A stretch of 23,646 bases of DNA. It comes from Sulfurimonas sp. (GTDB taxonomy: Bacteria; Campylobacterota; Campylobacteria; Campylobacterales; Sulfurimonadaceae). Below the pieces are notes generated by a model. That model saw only the letters and a list, made by a program, of their open reading frames with translations, searched no databases and had not been told where the DNA came from. The position numbers and the translations under genes were made by a program. Positions 23,634 to 23,646 of the stretch are shown piece by piece. The stretch covers positions 1 to 23,646 of the forward strand of contig JALTUB010000063.1 in NCBI GenBank assembly GCA_027047745.1, read 5' to 3'. Position 1 is the first letter of the stretch, and the number at the start of each line of letters is the position of its first letter.

Positions 23634-23646
23634 AAAAACTACTTTT

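Noticed and set aside
23634..23646. Possible 3' end of an upstream gene (rpoZ is expected by synteny), with a TAG on the minus strand at 23639-23641
   Set aside because: Only 13 bases are available. A stop codon by chance is likely and no protein can be recognised.
1..23646. Search for defence systems, mobile elements, CRISPR arrays, riboswitches and toxin-antitoxin pairs
   Set aside because: All frames with support are core genes with phylum-typical order. There are no integrases, transposases, direct-repeat arrays or small paired genes, and gaps are too short for structured leaders other than those listed.

Overview
The window is an AT-rich, gene-dense stretch of a bacterial chromosome. 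The proteins and the gene order point to Campylobacterota (the former Epsilonproteobacteria). Three blocks match arrangements I recall from Campylobacter jejuni and Helicobacter pylori: rplU-rpmA-obg-proB-fmt-birA-parA-parB; rpsO next to an Rrf2 regulator and flhA; and spoT-tyrS-fabX-like-amidase. A free-living relative such as Sulfurimonas is plausible, but the genus is an inference. I see no tRNA, rRNA, CRISPR array, insertion sequence or prophage gene. No gap between genes exceeds about 155 bases.

Layout. Positions 1-5716 (minus strand) hold one probable operon running right to left: ribosomal proteins bL21 and bL27, the ribosome-assembly GTPase Obg, glutamate 5-kinase, methionyl-tRNA formyltransferase, biotin ligase, and the chromosome partition pair ParA/ParB. 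ParB runs off the left edge. Positions 5788-10443 (minus) hold a second run: an N6-adenine methyltransferase, a YkgJ-type Cys-cluster protein, a TPR lipoprotein, trpC, dapE and ridA. kdsB (10498-11214) is divergent from this run. It ends in a stop codon that overlaps, on the other strand, the stop codon of a large membrane GGDEF-EAL protein (11211-13508, minus). rpsO (13663-13938, minus) is divergent from an Rrf2 regulator, flhA and a DHH phosphoesterase (14094-17772, plus). Positions 17775-23633 (minus) hold spoT, tyrS, a FabX-like flavoprotein and a cell-wall amidase.

The content is core housekeeping: translation (bL21, bL27, uS15, Fmt, TyrRS, Obg), stringent response (RSH), chromosome segregation, amino-acid and diaminopimelate synthesis, LPS Kdo activation, peptidoglycan hydrolysis, flagellar export and cyclic-di-GMP signalling. 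Genes are tightly packed and several are translationally coupled: TAATG junctions at parA/parB, dapE/ridA and tyrS/fabX, and ATGA junctions at fmt/proB and birA/parA.

I did not find a clearly new multi-gene system. The best second looks are the FabX-like protein with a candidate [4Fe-4S] Cys set, a 26-bp dyad between rpsO and the Rrf2 gene, a symmetric face-to-face promoter between the methyltransferase gene and kdsB, a GGDEF-EAL protein with both active sites and the I-site preserved, and an Obg whose G4 motif is TRVD.
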